Source: Echria macrotheca
Taxonomy: Eukaryota; Ascomycota; Sordariomycetes; Sordariales; Schizotheciaceae
Assembly: GCA_030411725.1 (NCBI GenBank)
Contig: MU839837.1
Coordinates: 868,001-932,000 of the forward strand
Reading direction: 5' to 3'
DNA: 64,000 nucleotides
The translations under genes were made by a program, and so were the position numbers. The notes under the pieces are model-generated. The model saw nothing but the letters and a program-made list of their open reading frames with translations. It was not told the origin of the DNA and made no database searches. Shown in pieces: positions 23,690 through 34,411 of the stretch (positions are counted from its first letter, which is position 1; each line of letters begins with the position of its first letter).

Positions 23690-25897
23690 TCAATACCAAT
23701 TCGACAGATAGCTCTTCCTCTCATCCTCTTTCTCCTGCTTAATCATATTCATGAAGCCCGTGACCGCGTCCAGGCAGTTTTCAATCAGTTCCGACGGCTT
23801 GCGCGGGTCGCCCCCCCGCGTGAGTATCTGCGCCGAGTTGATGACGTTGTGGATGTGGCGGCCGTTGAGTTCGCGGTCGGCCCAGCGGCCGAGCCGTTCC
23901 TTGGTGGTGATGAGGGCGTCGCTCCCCCACAGCTTCTTCGCGGGCGGCTCCAGCAGCTTCTGCCACACCTTGACGCGCTGATCCCTGTCCATCTTTGGAA
24001 AGCGGATGCCCACCGTCACACGGGACTCGAAGGCCTGGTCGATGAAGTGGATCTGGTTGGTGGTGAGGAAGAGGATTCCCTCGAAATACTCAATCTTTCG
24101 GAGGAAGACGGCTACCCATGCGCTCTGCTTCATATTCTCCATCGTCCTTTCGGCCAGGATCACTTCGGCCTCGTCAATGAGGAGGATGGCGTTCCACATG
24201 TGAGCTTCTCGAAACAGTTTGTCGATGCGTCTCTCGTCGTAGTTGGTTAGGTTGCTCAGGCTCACTCTGTAGAGTGGCCGCCGTTGCTCCTCCGAAAGAC
24301 ACTCGGCGAGCAAGGTCTTGCCGACGCCCGGCGGCCCATGAAGCAGGAATATCAGTCCGCGGCCCTTGCCTCTGAAATTGTCGATCGACTGATCCTCATC
24401 ATGTCCCTGGCCACCGCTTATGTAGGACCCATTATCTTCGCCTTTCGCGTGTTGTATTTCGCGTGCCCGGGAGAGTTGTAACAGGTGATTAGCTTGATGC
24501 TTGATATCCTCGTCGATGACAAGCCTGCTCCAGCCATCCCGGCACCAGTTTGCTTCCCGGAGGCGTTTCGTGGGTACATGATACAACTCATTGTCACTGA
24601 GAGCGTGTACCAAGACCGTGGCAGGACACAAGAGATACTGCTCGTTTGTCGGTTCTTCGGTATCTTTGTTTTCTGTCACGAAGGGGATCCTGCTGTCCTG
24701 GATAAAGGACAAATCGGTGCGCTTCGCCTGTATTCTTGGATCGACAACCACTCGGCTTGAAACCTGTTGTTTCCCACAAGGTCTCAGAAACACGAGGCCA
24801 AAGTTTTAACAAAGATGTTTGGGGGTACTTACATGGGTCATAGGGCCCTTGTCTTCTTTTCTCGTAGCATAGCCATCGTACTCCATGACTTGAATCTGAA
24901 TTGTTCGACTTGCTTTGTTGAACATATCCTCGTACAACCTTTTCCACCGTTTCCCGGATGCGATGGCCATTTTCTCCAGAGACTCTCTATCGTCGTGATA
25001 GTCCAGAGGAAACACGTTGAGCTCCGAGATTCGGCGTTCGTTTGGGAATGGCTTGAAAGTCCGGTCGGACCATACGTAGCGAAAGCCCTTGCCGTCGTTG
25101 TCGATGGATTCCAATCGCACCACAAGCTCGCTATCACTAGACCGAGTGGAACTACCCACGCTAGTCACCTTACTCACCGCCCAGTCGTTCGGCAAGACAC
25201 GGTGGACGACCAGCTGTCCCTTGCGAAAGAGGCCCTTGAGATTTTTCCAGTCAATCATCTTTCGCCTGGTAAGATCCGAGTACTTCTTCCACGCATCCGC
25301 CAGGGCCGATTCTTTCGTGTACATATTGGCGAAAACCTCGAGTTCATGGTGGCGACGAGGGTCAAGGGAAGCAGGAGTCTTGTTGAGCATGTCTTCAATA
25401 TCGGACTTGATATGCAGCAGCAGAAAATGACTCTGTATCTCGAAAACACCGTCGTCGGGGTCATGAAACACATGCTCGTTGCTGTCGGGCGGTAGCAGTC
25501 GTAGCATGTCATCGTAAATCGCAGCAGACTTGGAGATAACGACAAGGGGCGGCTGTCCTCCCATGAAATAATGTAGAGCAAACGGCTTCGCCGCAGGGAG
25601 ATGGCCATCTTTATCCTTGATTTTTTCTTGAGTCGTGGGATCCTTCATGGCGCGATCTTTCATGGTCATTGGTACCCAATCCCGTAACCCATCGACGGTT
25701 ATCTGCTCGCGAAAGTAGTCTATCATCCGGGTGTATGGATCTTCTGCGTCTGTATCTTGCTCGGGCGGGGGATCCGAATTTGAGACCTTCTCTTTCGATG
25801 AGGTTGGGGTTTCGTCTCTTGACAGCTTGGCCTCGAAGCCTTTGAGTTTCTGCTCTAACTCGTTGATTCTGGTGAACAAGGCTGCTATTGTCCCCAT
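23690..25897 (-). CDS. Fungal AAA+ ATPase with large N-terminal domain
   Basis: Two exons, 25897-24833 and 24763-23690 (69-bp intron, GTAAGT...AACAG), giving 712 aa. Residues 1-30 form a short coiled coil. Residues 60-420 are the divergent N-terminal region seen before AAA domains in many fungal proteins (DUF7025-like, by my recollection). The AAA module has Walker A GPPGVGKT (498-505), Walker B ILLIDEAEV (about 547-555), a sensor-1 FLTTNQ and a sensor region FESRVTVGIRFP, then a C-terminal lid. All residues needed for ATP hydrolysis appear present. Relatives are usually annotated only as AAA family ATPases, and the substrate is unknown. The gene is divergent from a STAND-like gene 633 bp away, which may be a functional link. 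Confidence 0.88.
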
Positions 25898-26530
25898 CGG
25901 AATCTAAAGCGTTGTGTCAGAAGCCACAGCTCATGAAAAGCAGAAGCCTAGCTAGATGTAGGCACTGGAAGGTAAGACCTACAGTGATAGTAGATTGGTC
26001 CTCCACATTCACGCCCGAGGCCTCAAGCCCGCTAGGGACCTCACCAGTGCCAGTCATTTCTCAGTGTCAGAGGTAGAAATTCCAAAACGGAGACCTCTTG
26101 GGAGACTGTCATTTGCCGACACCGCGTGCGCACTCGAGCTGTCATGGCTGACAGCTGGGTTTATTAAGGGCTCAAGTCTCTATGGCTGCCTGGGTGCTTG
26201 AACGACTTGACCGGGGTAAAGAAGTCCCGAAATCTGGCGAGCAGGCCGCAGCTCTAGATAGATGCGCTGGCACCATATGGTTGGCTAGGCCGCCTGCAAT
26301 AACCATCGGGCACCTAAACGGGACGCATTTCGGAGTCACCGGTTGGTCCAAGTCCCTCCGCGCACCGGGTTGGAGCGTCGAATTGGGCGAATATACAGCT
26401 CGAGGGGTTACACAGACCGACCATAACACAAACTTGCCCCGCATCAGCACCATTCCCAATCTTAGAGCTAACTTTCTGGAAGGAAAACTTCAAATCCGCG
26501 GCGGCTTTGGGTTGAGTACATCGACAAGCC
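25898..26530. other. Divergent promoter between the AAA+ and STAND-like genes
   Basis: Shared 633-bp upstream region. No ORF with support, and no repeat recognised. Confidence 0.5.
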
Positions 26531-28664
26531 ATGGCACCTGTTCCAGAGCAGGTTGGGGCGGCCGACGGCGGAAGCCGGCTCCGGAAATGGTTTGACGATG
26601 ACGACTTGGCAGGAGATCTCGACGGGAACTCGTAAGTCCGCCCCCGGCATCGGTCACCATTGGTTTCGCATTGCGTAATGACCTTGTCCAGCGAGTGGTC
26701 GACTGTGAAGGAGAATATACAAAAGATTAAGTTCGAGGCGTTCGATTCTGTCAACGACCCAGATCTCAAAGCTCTGATCAAGATGTTGGACACCTGCAAA
26801 GATAGGGATCAGCAAAAGGCGAATGTGGAGCAGCTCCGGAAATACCTCGACAAGAAGGACAGGGAGGCCAAGGAAGCGGAACAAAGGGCAGAAGAAGCCA
26901 AGAAGAAGCACCACAGGCAACACCCACGCCTGTCAAGGGCCATCGAGGGTGCCAAGGCGCTGGCAAAACCGATCATGAAGACATTCGGCTGCCTCGTTGA
27001 AATTCTAGATAAAACTGTTTTCATCGCCAGCGAGCTGACCTTTCAGACGCAATACGAGGTTGCTCTGAAGGCGATTCTTCTCTTCCGCACTGTACGCTTC
27101 TGATTCCATCCCACCTACCAACATGCATAGGCATATATATGCAGGCGCTGGACGTAGCATTGGACTTGCTGATGCTTTGCAGGCATACCAAGAGGCAAGC
27201 GGCCTGACCGAAGAAGTGGTCGCTGCATTTGAACAGATCGACGGCTATGTAGAGGAGATGGAGTTCCTCAGTGGCGAAATCACATCCACACGGCTGTACA
27301 AGGCAGTCAACCGACTGTTCGTGTCCATTGTGACATTTATAGCCGCGGCTATCTCCTATTTGGGCAAGAGGGTAATCGGTTGGTGTTTATCAGGCCGCCC
27401 CGACCAGCACTCACTAACACCAACTTAGTTAAAATGGCCATGGCCCTGGGCGGCAAGAATGACAAATTCAGAAACCTCATCAAATCCATAGGCGCTGCCC
27501 ATGAAGAGGCTTCGCGCGTTCAGACACTCGTCGGGCTAGCCGTCAACCTGACATCGCTCCGGAAGGTGGAGAGTATTGGCAAAGACACGATGGCAATCCA
27601 GACAGGTCAGTGCCCCACGAAATGGGGCTAGCCTAGAACCCGATCATTAACATGGCAGGTACTTGGTTCTAGAGCTGCAGAGCCTTGACAAGAAAGTGTC
27701 CCGGCTACTCCAAGAACCCGACTCCTTCACCAAGGCAGCCAGGTGGCAGCTCCAAGCCGTCTACGAACACACCAACTTCCAGTCGATTCTGCATGTCCAA
27801 AACCTCCTCGCCAAGCTCTTCGACGCGCCCTATCAACCGGCAGAGGAGCTCAGCTTCAACGACCGAGAGCGCATTTTCCTCTCGCCCAAAGACCGATGGC
27901 ACCGGCAGCCAACTGGCGCCGACTTCTGGAGCGCCTATGGGCGCTCAGCGCAGATCACAGGTGTCGGTAGGCCGGACAAGATGGGACTAGAGAGGCTCCC
28001 GAGCGCGCTGGTCTGGGTCGCTGGCCGCATTAGCCGCCGGAACGTCTCATGGGTCTCTTCGTTCAGCGTCGACCTAATATACCACCTCCGCGAGTTCTGC
28101 AACGTGGATGTTGCATACGCCTTTTGCCGCCGCGGCCGGGGCGAGCGCTACGTGCCGGCCGTCATCATCAAAAGCTTTATCTGCCAGCTGCTCGAGCTCT
28201 ATCCCGAAGCGGCCATCAGAAACGTGCGCTTCTTATCTGAGAAGCGCTTCGAGGGTATTCGCGACTGCAACGTCCCCGGAGCGGCGTTGCGCGCCTGGGA
28301 GCTGCTGGAGGACGTGCTGCGGTTCATCCGGCCCACCATGGAGCTGCGGAACAGGAGGGTGCTGGTCCTCGTTGACCGGCTCGACCTGTGCACGTCCGGC
28401 AGGGGGTTCAGCGTTCTCCGCGACTTTATACCCAGGCTGCAGAGGCTCGCTGAGCAGACCGCCAGGGTCAGCGTCATGGTCACGGCCGCGGAGGTGTCGC
28501 CCATGGACGTGCACACACTGAACACGGAACAGGGGCGTCTGCTGCCGTATGGGCAGAGGGTATTTCATCGATCCACTGTCCCTGTCCCGAAGAATTTCCC
28601 GGAACTCACTCCGACGCCGCCTGACCATAATTACCTCGTAGTAAAGCTGCGAGAGAATAGCTAA
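26531..28664 (+). CDS. STAND/NLR-like fungal protein without a recognisable P-loop
   Basis: Five exons: 26531-26631, 26692-27091, 27183-27378, 27429-27605 and 27673-28664. Introns are 60, 91, 50 and 67 bp, giving 621 aa. Residues 35-75 contain a Glu/Lys-rich segment that continues into a coiled coil. Residues about 95-290 are helical with FEQIDGYVEEMEFLSGEI, resembling the N-terminal helical domains of fungal STAND proteins. The C-terminal half has the shape of a NACHT-like NTPase: IIKSFICQLLELYPEA and then RRVLVLVDRLDLC in the Walker B position. Where a GxxGxGKS loop is expected I see only VWVAGRISRRNVSWVSSFSVD. No WD40, ankyrin or TPR repeats follow. It could be a decayed or regulatory NLR relative. 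Family assignment is tentative; the exon model is well supported by phase. Confidence 0.65.
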
Positions 28665-28964
28665 AGGGTGTCATGTATTCTTGTCTTTCACGTAACCTAC
28701 ATGTACATGTATCTACAGAACATGCGAAAATTCAAAGTTTCTCTCCGGGCGTGCAAACATGTTGTGGTAAGACAGTTGGAGAAAAAAGGGGTTTTCTCTA
28801 AGCTCTTTTTTTAAGCTTAAAACCCTTAATAAAGTTTATGAAACTTTTATTTTTCCTATTGGAACTTACTGCACGAATGAATATCATTGTTAAAACGTTT
28901 TTCACTTTATAAAACATTTTAAAATAAGTTTACTAATAACTCTCACGGTTAATAAACAAGCCCC
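28665..28964. other. AT-rich convergent spacer
   Basis: From about 28790 to 28950 the sequence drops to very low GC, with many TTTT/AAAA runs and AAGCTT palindromes, unlike the GC-rich genes around it. No ORF or terminal repeats found. Confidence 0.6.
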
Positions 28965-29553
28965 CTAAACACAGGCTCCAATCCCCGGGACGAAGAAGAA
29001 ACAGAAAACACAACCATTCGACTTGCAGGTCGCAATGGTCCTGCAGATGACATTCCCGCAATCCTGGCGTCTCGTCAGAGGGCTAACCGCCGTGGTCAGG
29101 CTGTCCGGGCCGCGTTCGGACATGGCAGCGGCGAAACCAGGAGCCTGGTCGAAGAGCTGTTCTTGGGAGACGCGGCGACCGTCGACTCCCGAGAAATCGG
29201 GCATGACGGCCCTGACTTCGGGGATGGCGCGGCCACGACCGGCCACTTCCTCGATCTGGTCCGGGTCGAGGGGCGCGGCATCGACGACAGTAGCCCCGTC
29301 GGGGGCGTAGAGACGCAGCACACCGTCGGCACCCAGTACCAGGAATTCCCCCGATGTCTTACCGGCCATGAGACGGAGCCCGACGTCCCGCGCTGACTCA
29401 GATGTCTGCCGTGGGACGAGATGGTTAGCAGCACTCAGGGCGGAAAAAACCGTGATGAAGAAATGGGGGGATATGTGGGAGACAGACCGAAGTAGCAGCG
29501 GAGAAAGACGAGAGAATGGCCATGGCGGCGAGAGCCTGAGTGAGGAACTTCAT
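28965..29553 (-). CDS. Small secreted protein with Kex2-like site and Cys-rich tail
   Basis: Two exons, 29553-29488 and 29405-28965 (82-bp intron, GTCTGT...GGCAG), giving 168 aa. The first exon encodes a typical signal peptide (MKFLTQALAAMAILSSFSAA). Residues about 30-130 are an acidic, cysteine-free region. A dibasic LTRRQ site (about 132-136) then precedes a 32-residue tail with six cysteines (CGNVIC, CKSNGCVFC, GACV). The order signal peptide, pro-region, Kex2 site and short Cys-rich peptide is that of a processed secreted peptide. The first ATG-containing exon would be missed by a single-exon search. No family recognised. A TATA-like box lies about 105 bp upstream. Confidence 0.75.
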
Positions 29554-29657
29554 GACTGCAATGGAAGGTGAAATAATGGCGCTGAGCAAGATGGGACGGG
29601 CCAATTTGTCTGGTCAATGCAAGAGGGGAAGAAATCTGTACGTCACGTCTCCTTGAC

Positions 29658-29665
29658 TTATATAG
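29658..29665 (-). promoter_or_regulatory. TATA-like box of the secreted Cys-tail protein gene
   Basis: TATATAAG read on the minus strand, about 105 bp upstream of the ATG at 29553. Confidence 0.5.
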
Positions 29666-30350
29666 GCAAACAGTCTGAGGCGTCACGAGTACCTGACCTA
29701 AACGTCATTTCATTGCTTATACTACCGACAGCGCCTCGGTGTGCCACGGGCTCATATGGGTTAATGCTTTGTCACCTACTCTCCTATTTTCGTGAGTGGA
29801 TTACTCACCCGGGTTCACTGCACCGAGTACCGGTAAGCCTCGGCTACATTAGGCATCTACATGTAATGGAAGGTGCTGAGGCATGTTCGCTGTTCGCTTA
29901 GGTACCCTTTTCGTTCATGAGCCAATACCTCAGCTCAATGCCACTTTATTGGACAATTTTGATTCTAGTCAGAAACCCACCGTCAATGCTGTGAAACGAG
30001 AAACATGGACGAAAAATCTCGCCGATAGGCGTGAGGGAATTCTCAACCTGGGCGTGTGAGACTTGTGGCACCCACCGAACTGTAAATAGTCGAGGACAAT
30101 CGGGCTTATCAATGTTAGTCATTGATCTCGGGGCGTTTCTGCTTACCAGTAAAATGTAACCGGGTGTCACGATATACGAGAATATTTGGCGGTGTGCCAC
30201 CAACTGGTTCTGCATAGAAACATGCAGGTTGGCATAAAAAACGGTTTTATTTTGGATTGTGGTTGGTGTGTAACCGGGCAACTGTGGAATGAGTGCAAAT
30301 CTTGCTTGAGAGGTAGGGAAACATCCTTCGGTTATACTGATGATGCGAAG

Positions 30351-30358
30351 TATAAAAA
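30351..30358 (+). promoter_or_regulatory. TATA-like box of the 133-aa secreted protein gene
   Basis: TATAAAAA, 103 bp upstream of the ATG at 30461. Confidence 0.5.
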
Positions 30359-30460
30359 GGCGTCCACTCCTTTCAATGGCACTGGATTCCTGTTGATCAA
30401 GCACTGGCAAGCCAACATAACACTTCACCTTCACCCGATCCAAAATCCACAGTTTAAACA

Positions 30461-30947
30461 ATGGGCTTCCACGCCACCGTCCTGATCAAGCTGCCGCTTC
30501 TTGCAACCGCTGTCTTGGCTAGTGAGTGTTCTCGGTATCCCCAGCCGGCCGTAGTTTGGCTCTCGCACATCAACGCGTGTCGAAGCTAACATGTCGCGAT
30601 TCTTAGTTCCTGCGCCCGCTGAAGAAGCCTCCGCCTTCAATCTCATGGCACGCTCGGGCAACCACGAAGCCAACGTCTATACCGGCAACTTCTGCTCAGG
30701 CAACAGTGTTGGGTCCACTGTGAACTTTGGTTGCGGTGGCGTCTGCCATACCGCGAACCAAGACATCTGGAGCATCTTGCTCAACCAGGATGGCACTGGG
30801 AACCCCAAGCCCACTGCGGATCTGTTCTCTGGTAGCAATTGCGATGGCAACAAGGTTTCTCATGCCGGCATCTTCTCCGGGGAGCACTCGGGATGTACGA
30901 ACTTGAATTCGCCGGCTAGGAGCTACTACTTGTACTTTAACTGCTGA
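30461..30947 (+). CDS. Small secreted Cys-rich protein (effector-like)
   Basis: Two exons, 30461-30521 and 30607-30947 (85-bp intron, GTGAGT...CTTAG), giving 133 aa. The intron interrupts the end of the signal peptide (MGFHATVLIKLPLLATAVLA), a common arrangement in fungal secreted proteins. The mature part of about 112 residues has six cysteines in the order FC, GCGGVC, NCDG, GCTN and a C-terminal FNC, enough for three disulfides. It is rich in Gly, Asn and Ser. No catalytic motif is visible. It may be an effector, antifungal or surface protein. It is divergent from the other small secreted gene, suggesting co-expression. Confidence 0.8.
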
Positions 30948-31482
30948 TTGCCAGGACCCTTCGCTCTCGTTAGCTTGAAATGATAGGGACAAAAAATAGA
31001 GGCAAATTGCACAAGGGCAGGATCCTTCGTTGTGCCTACCTACAGGTAGGTATACGTTATACTTCCACGACCGCGCTTGACATACACTCCCTAACGACCT
31101 AGTCAACCCCTTCGTGTTCATGTTCGTTGCCATATGACCCTTCAACGCCGCAAGGATGCTCGGTTCCTGGGGCAGCAGAAGACACCTGTCATTACATTGC
31201 GAATAACGAGAGACGCGTAGCTTAGCGCTGATAAAGTCACAAAGTGACAACCTTGCATTGCTAGGTATTTACGCTATCCTTGAGTTTATTTCTGACCGAA
31301 ACATCTTGACCGCCGCCTATATAGTACCTGCTCGTCCCGAGCAGGAAATCTAGGTTCGATGCGAATATGGAACGCTCGCCCTTCTTGAATCCAACCGTCC
31401 GGACACTCAACCGCTCAATATTCCTCCCAGGGGCATGCTACACGCCCAACCCAGTTCCATGCCCACGACCGCGACCCCCGTA
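30948..31482. other. Convergent intergenic region
   Basis: Contains a short palindromic CCTACCTACAGGTAGGTA near 31026. No gene recognised. Confidence 0.5.
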
Positions 31483-32647
31483 TTACTCCTGAAGAACACC
31501 GACAATGCCGAACCTCGCCTCAAACATGGCGGCGGCGATGTACGCACTCGCGGAAAGAATCATCGGCCCGAACTGAACAAGCCCATCATAGAAGTCTCCG
31601 TTTCGCAGCGTGGCTCCATACATATGGATGCCGAGGAGTACAGTGGAGCTGACGTAGAGCCTCCTTTGAGCTCGCGTGTTTTGTTTGTGCACCAGCCCGA
31701 AGAACACCAATAAAAAAGAAATAAGCCAACAAGAGTATGAAAACTTGATGGCGATCCGGTATGCCTCACTGACGTCTTGCATCCTCCGACAGACAACGAT
31801 GAGGATTGCCGTGCTACACATCACTGAGTTTGCGAGGATCGACAGGGATATTCGGAATCGTCGGAACCGGCCCGTTTCCTTGGTGTTGCCATGGGCTGTT
31901 TGTTGATTGTTCGCCGGGCCCCTCGTAGATTGCCTCTCAATGTCGGCTGCTCTCATTGCCCCCAACTCTAAGGAGTCTCCTAACGACGCGGTGTCGTCTA
32001 GATTAAAATCGGCGAGGTCCACATTGTCGAGTATTCTTTCGGTCCGTGATGCAGATTCACTGCGCAGACGCCAAGGCATTTCCGCGCGATCAAGCGGGCG
32101 AACCCGGGCCGGAGAGGGATGGCGAACCTGGGCCGGAGAGGGATGGCGAACCGGGGCCGCAGAGAGATCGCGTTTACGGTGCATGAACTGAAGCTGACGC
32201 ACGGCCCAACGCAACCCTGTGTAGAACGACAGGTCCGGACCGTCCTGAACAACCACATGCGATGTTGTAAACACAGGATACGGGTGTGTTGGGAATGTCC
32301 ATTGCACTTTAAACAACACCGACCCGCTGGGCCCCGCCAAGCATTCCGTAAGGAATTCGCTGGAAACGCCTGCCAACATCGACGCAAACGATACGGAGAT
32401 GGTATGGCGGCTGCCCTGATCCGTCGCTGTAGGGCCGCTAGGGCGCACAGAGATGCCATCTGGAAACTCGCTCGATGGTGGGAGCTGGTCGTGTAGGCGC
32501 CTATAGTCGTGGTCGTCGACGCTGAGTTGTTGGATCACGATTAGGGACGGCTCCTGCATTTGCAAAATCCAAGGTTAGAGCAAATCCAGCGTGCAGGAAG
32601 GAAAATAGCTAAGGTAAAGCTGTTGTTACTTCAAATATGTCCCCCAT
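31483..32647 (-). CDS. Orphan protein with four C-terminal membrane helices and an in-frame repeat
   Basis: Two exons, 32647-32630 (six codons) and 32553-31483, separated by a 76-bp intron (GTAACA...TGCAG), giving 362 aa. The tiny first exon is inferred because the long frame has no good start after the acceptor. Residues 1-140 are a soluble domain of unknown family. Residues about 130-155 carry a short tandem repeat (VRHPSPAQ/VRHPSPAR). The last 140 residues contain four hydrophobic helices, e.g. ILANSVMCSTAILIVVC and CWLISFLLVFFGLV. Architecture suggests a cytosolic sensor or adaptor head on a membrane anchor. It is divergent from a gene of similar plan 587 bp away. Confidence 0.6.
32106..32168. 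repeat. 24-bp tandem repeat, about 2.6 copies
   Basis: Units at 32106-32129 and 32130-32153 differ only at their last base; a partial third follows. It lies inside the coding exon of the orphan membrane protein and, being a multiple of three, changes protein length by eight residues per copy. Confidence 0.85.
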
Positions 32648-33234
32648 CGCGAAGGCGATCAGACTTCCAATTGATGGGTGGTTTCGACCTCCAATGCGAC
32701 AGCACCGTTGCTATTCTGACAACAACTCAGATGCGAAGAAGGATAGAACTCAGACGACGGCCATGATCCGAAGGGGCTAACAGCGGTGGATCTGTCGGTT
32801 GAGGTCGCGGCTAGTATGCTCTCAACGTCAGAAACCAAGGCATGGAGGCTTGTGGACGATGTGGATTGCGGGCCAAGTCCCGGTCAGCGGAAGTAAGGAG
32901 GAGACCGGGCACCGAGATGGGAGAACCCGCAATAGACACCTCCTTCACACCGAGGGGAATTGACAGAAAGGGGCTGAGCCCAACAGGAGGCCGCCGACCC
33001 CGCTTTCAACGTGTCAGTTTTTCTGCACTTTCTGCACTTTCGTGGGCGCCTCTGGAGCCTTCCATGCTCCCAGTTGACACACCCACCCCGAAAGAATTAA
33101 TTCCCGCCATTACCTACTTTCCACGAAGGAAACCGCGCACTTCCAGAATGTCGCGGCCGAGCGTGTAGGGAAAAATAAAAGAAACCTAGTTCGAACCCTT
33201 TGTTGCCCCCGAATACCTACGTGAGACCGTGGGC
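32648..33234. other. Divergent promoter between two orphan membrane-protein genes
   Basis: 587 bp shared upstream region. No other feature recognised. Confidence 0.5.
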
Positions 33235-34411
33235 ATGAGGCAGCGCGATTGGCCCGCCAGTGGAGCAACAGGCTCTTCTCAAAAGCTCCCTGACGGCGAC
33301 ACCGATCAAGAGCGCGACCCTCCGATTCTCTCCGCGTCTAAATCATCCACGCCGGCTGGTGCTTGCTACACATTTTCCAAGGATAGCCTGCGTTCGACGT
33401 CGAGACGAAGCAAGCGAGGACTGAATCGGTCCATGGACAGCCGAGATGGGACATCGAAGGAGACAACGCTGGAGCACGAGGACGAGTCTTTGACTTCGCA
33501 AAGGAAGGATTTGAGTCAAGGGGTGGAAGAAGCGTTGTTGTATGTTGCGTGGATCTTCACTTCCCACATCTCCTTCACATTTCCGGGCTGACAGTTCGTT
33601 CTCCAGACACTCCGAAATACCGAATCATCACGAAACCCATCTACCCTTCCCTCCGAAGCCGACAAGATTTCCCTCCGCCACTTCTTCAGATGCCTCTTTG
33701 ACGGACAGCAAGAGCAGGGAAGCGGATCAGCAGCGCTTGACATCCCAGAACTCCATCATACCCAAAAACAGCAGTCGGTGTCTCGCTCACCCAGTACAAT
33801 GGAAGTCGCAAGCGGGAAGAGAAGGCATTTCCAGTCAGGTGTATCATGATGAGAAGGCAGGAATACGGAAAACGAGCGAGAGTTCATTGCGGGATCGGAA
33901 CCCAGGCAACCCACAGCGGAACCGTCGCATGCCGGCCGGAAAACATCAGGGACGAAAAGCGTTCCTTTTACTATCTGCTACTGCTGCGGCCATGGCAACT
34001 TTTCTTTGGGATAGGTCCCAGCGCGAGGGCACATGGCAAGGTCGGGAAGAGGAGAACCCCGACAGCTTCAAACTAACCTTCGGCTGCAGTTTTCTCGTGA
34101 GTCTCAATCCGACCGATACCCTCAGGATACCGTTCGCTGCTAACCTCAGTACACAGGATCTCCGAATCATCGCATTGCGCTTGGTGGACTATCACCCTTT
34201 CCTATTGATATTTGGTGTATTCGGGAATGTCACCGCCCTGACAGCATACTACCACCTTCACCGCGGTTCTAAATATCGCGATCTCATTCTAGTAGCAGTG
34301 TTCATTGCTACAATGTCCTTTGGCTACTTCCTGGGTGGCCTGGATGTTCCTGGGGTACTTCTTCAGCTGATGCCATGGTCGATGATGGTTGGCCTTGTTC
34401 TGTGCTCCTGA
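33235..34411 (+). CDS. Orphan protein with disordered N-terminus and C-terminal membrane helices
   Basis: Three exons: 33235-33539, 33607-34096 and 34157-34411, giving 349 aa. Intron 1 is 67 bp (GTATGT...CCAG). Intron 2 is 60 bp with GTGAGT, a CTAAC branch point and ACACAG; being a multiple of three it is open, so retention would add 20 residues. Residues 1-200 are Ser/Arg/Lys-rich and look disordered, with many SR and SK dipeptides. Four hydrophobic helices follow, e.g. FLLIFGVFGNVTALTAYY and LILVAVFIATMSFGYFLGG. No family recognised. The plan (soluble head, four helices at the end) matches the divergent neighbour, though I see no clear sequence identity. Confidence 0.55.

Larger units (their letters stand above)
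29554..30460. other. Divergent promoter between two small secreted protein genes
   Basis: 907 bp with a TATA-like box at each end, one per gene. A long open frame on the minus strand (29946-30461) starts at a non-ATG codon and shows no motif, so it is taken as chance. Confidence 0.55.

Noticed and set aside
29946..30461. 171-codon open frame on the minus strand
   Set aside because: It begins at a non-ATG codon, has no motif, and lies in the promoter between two secreted-protein genes.
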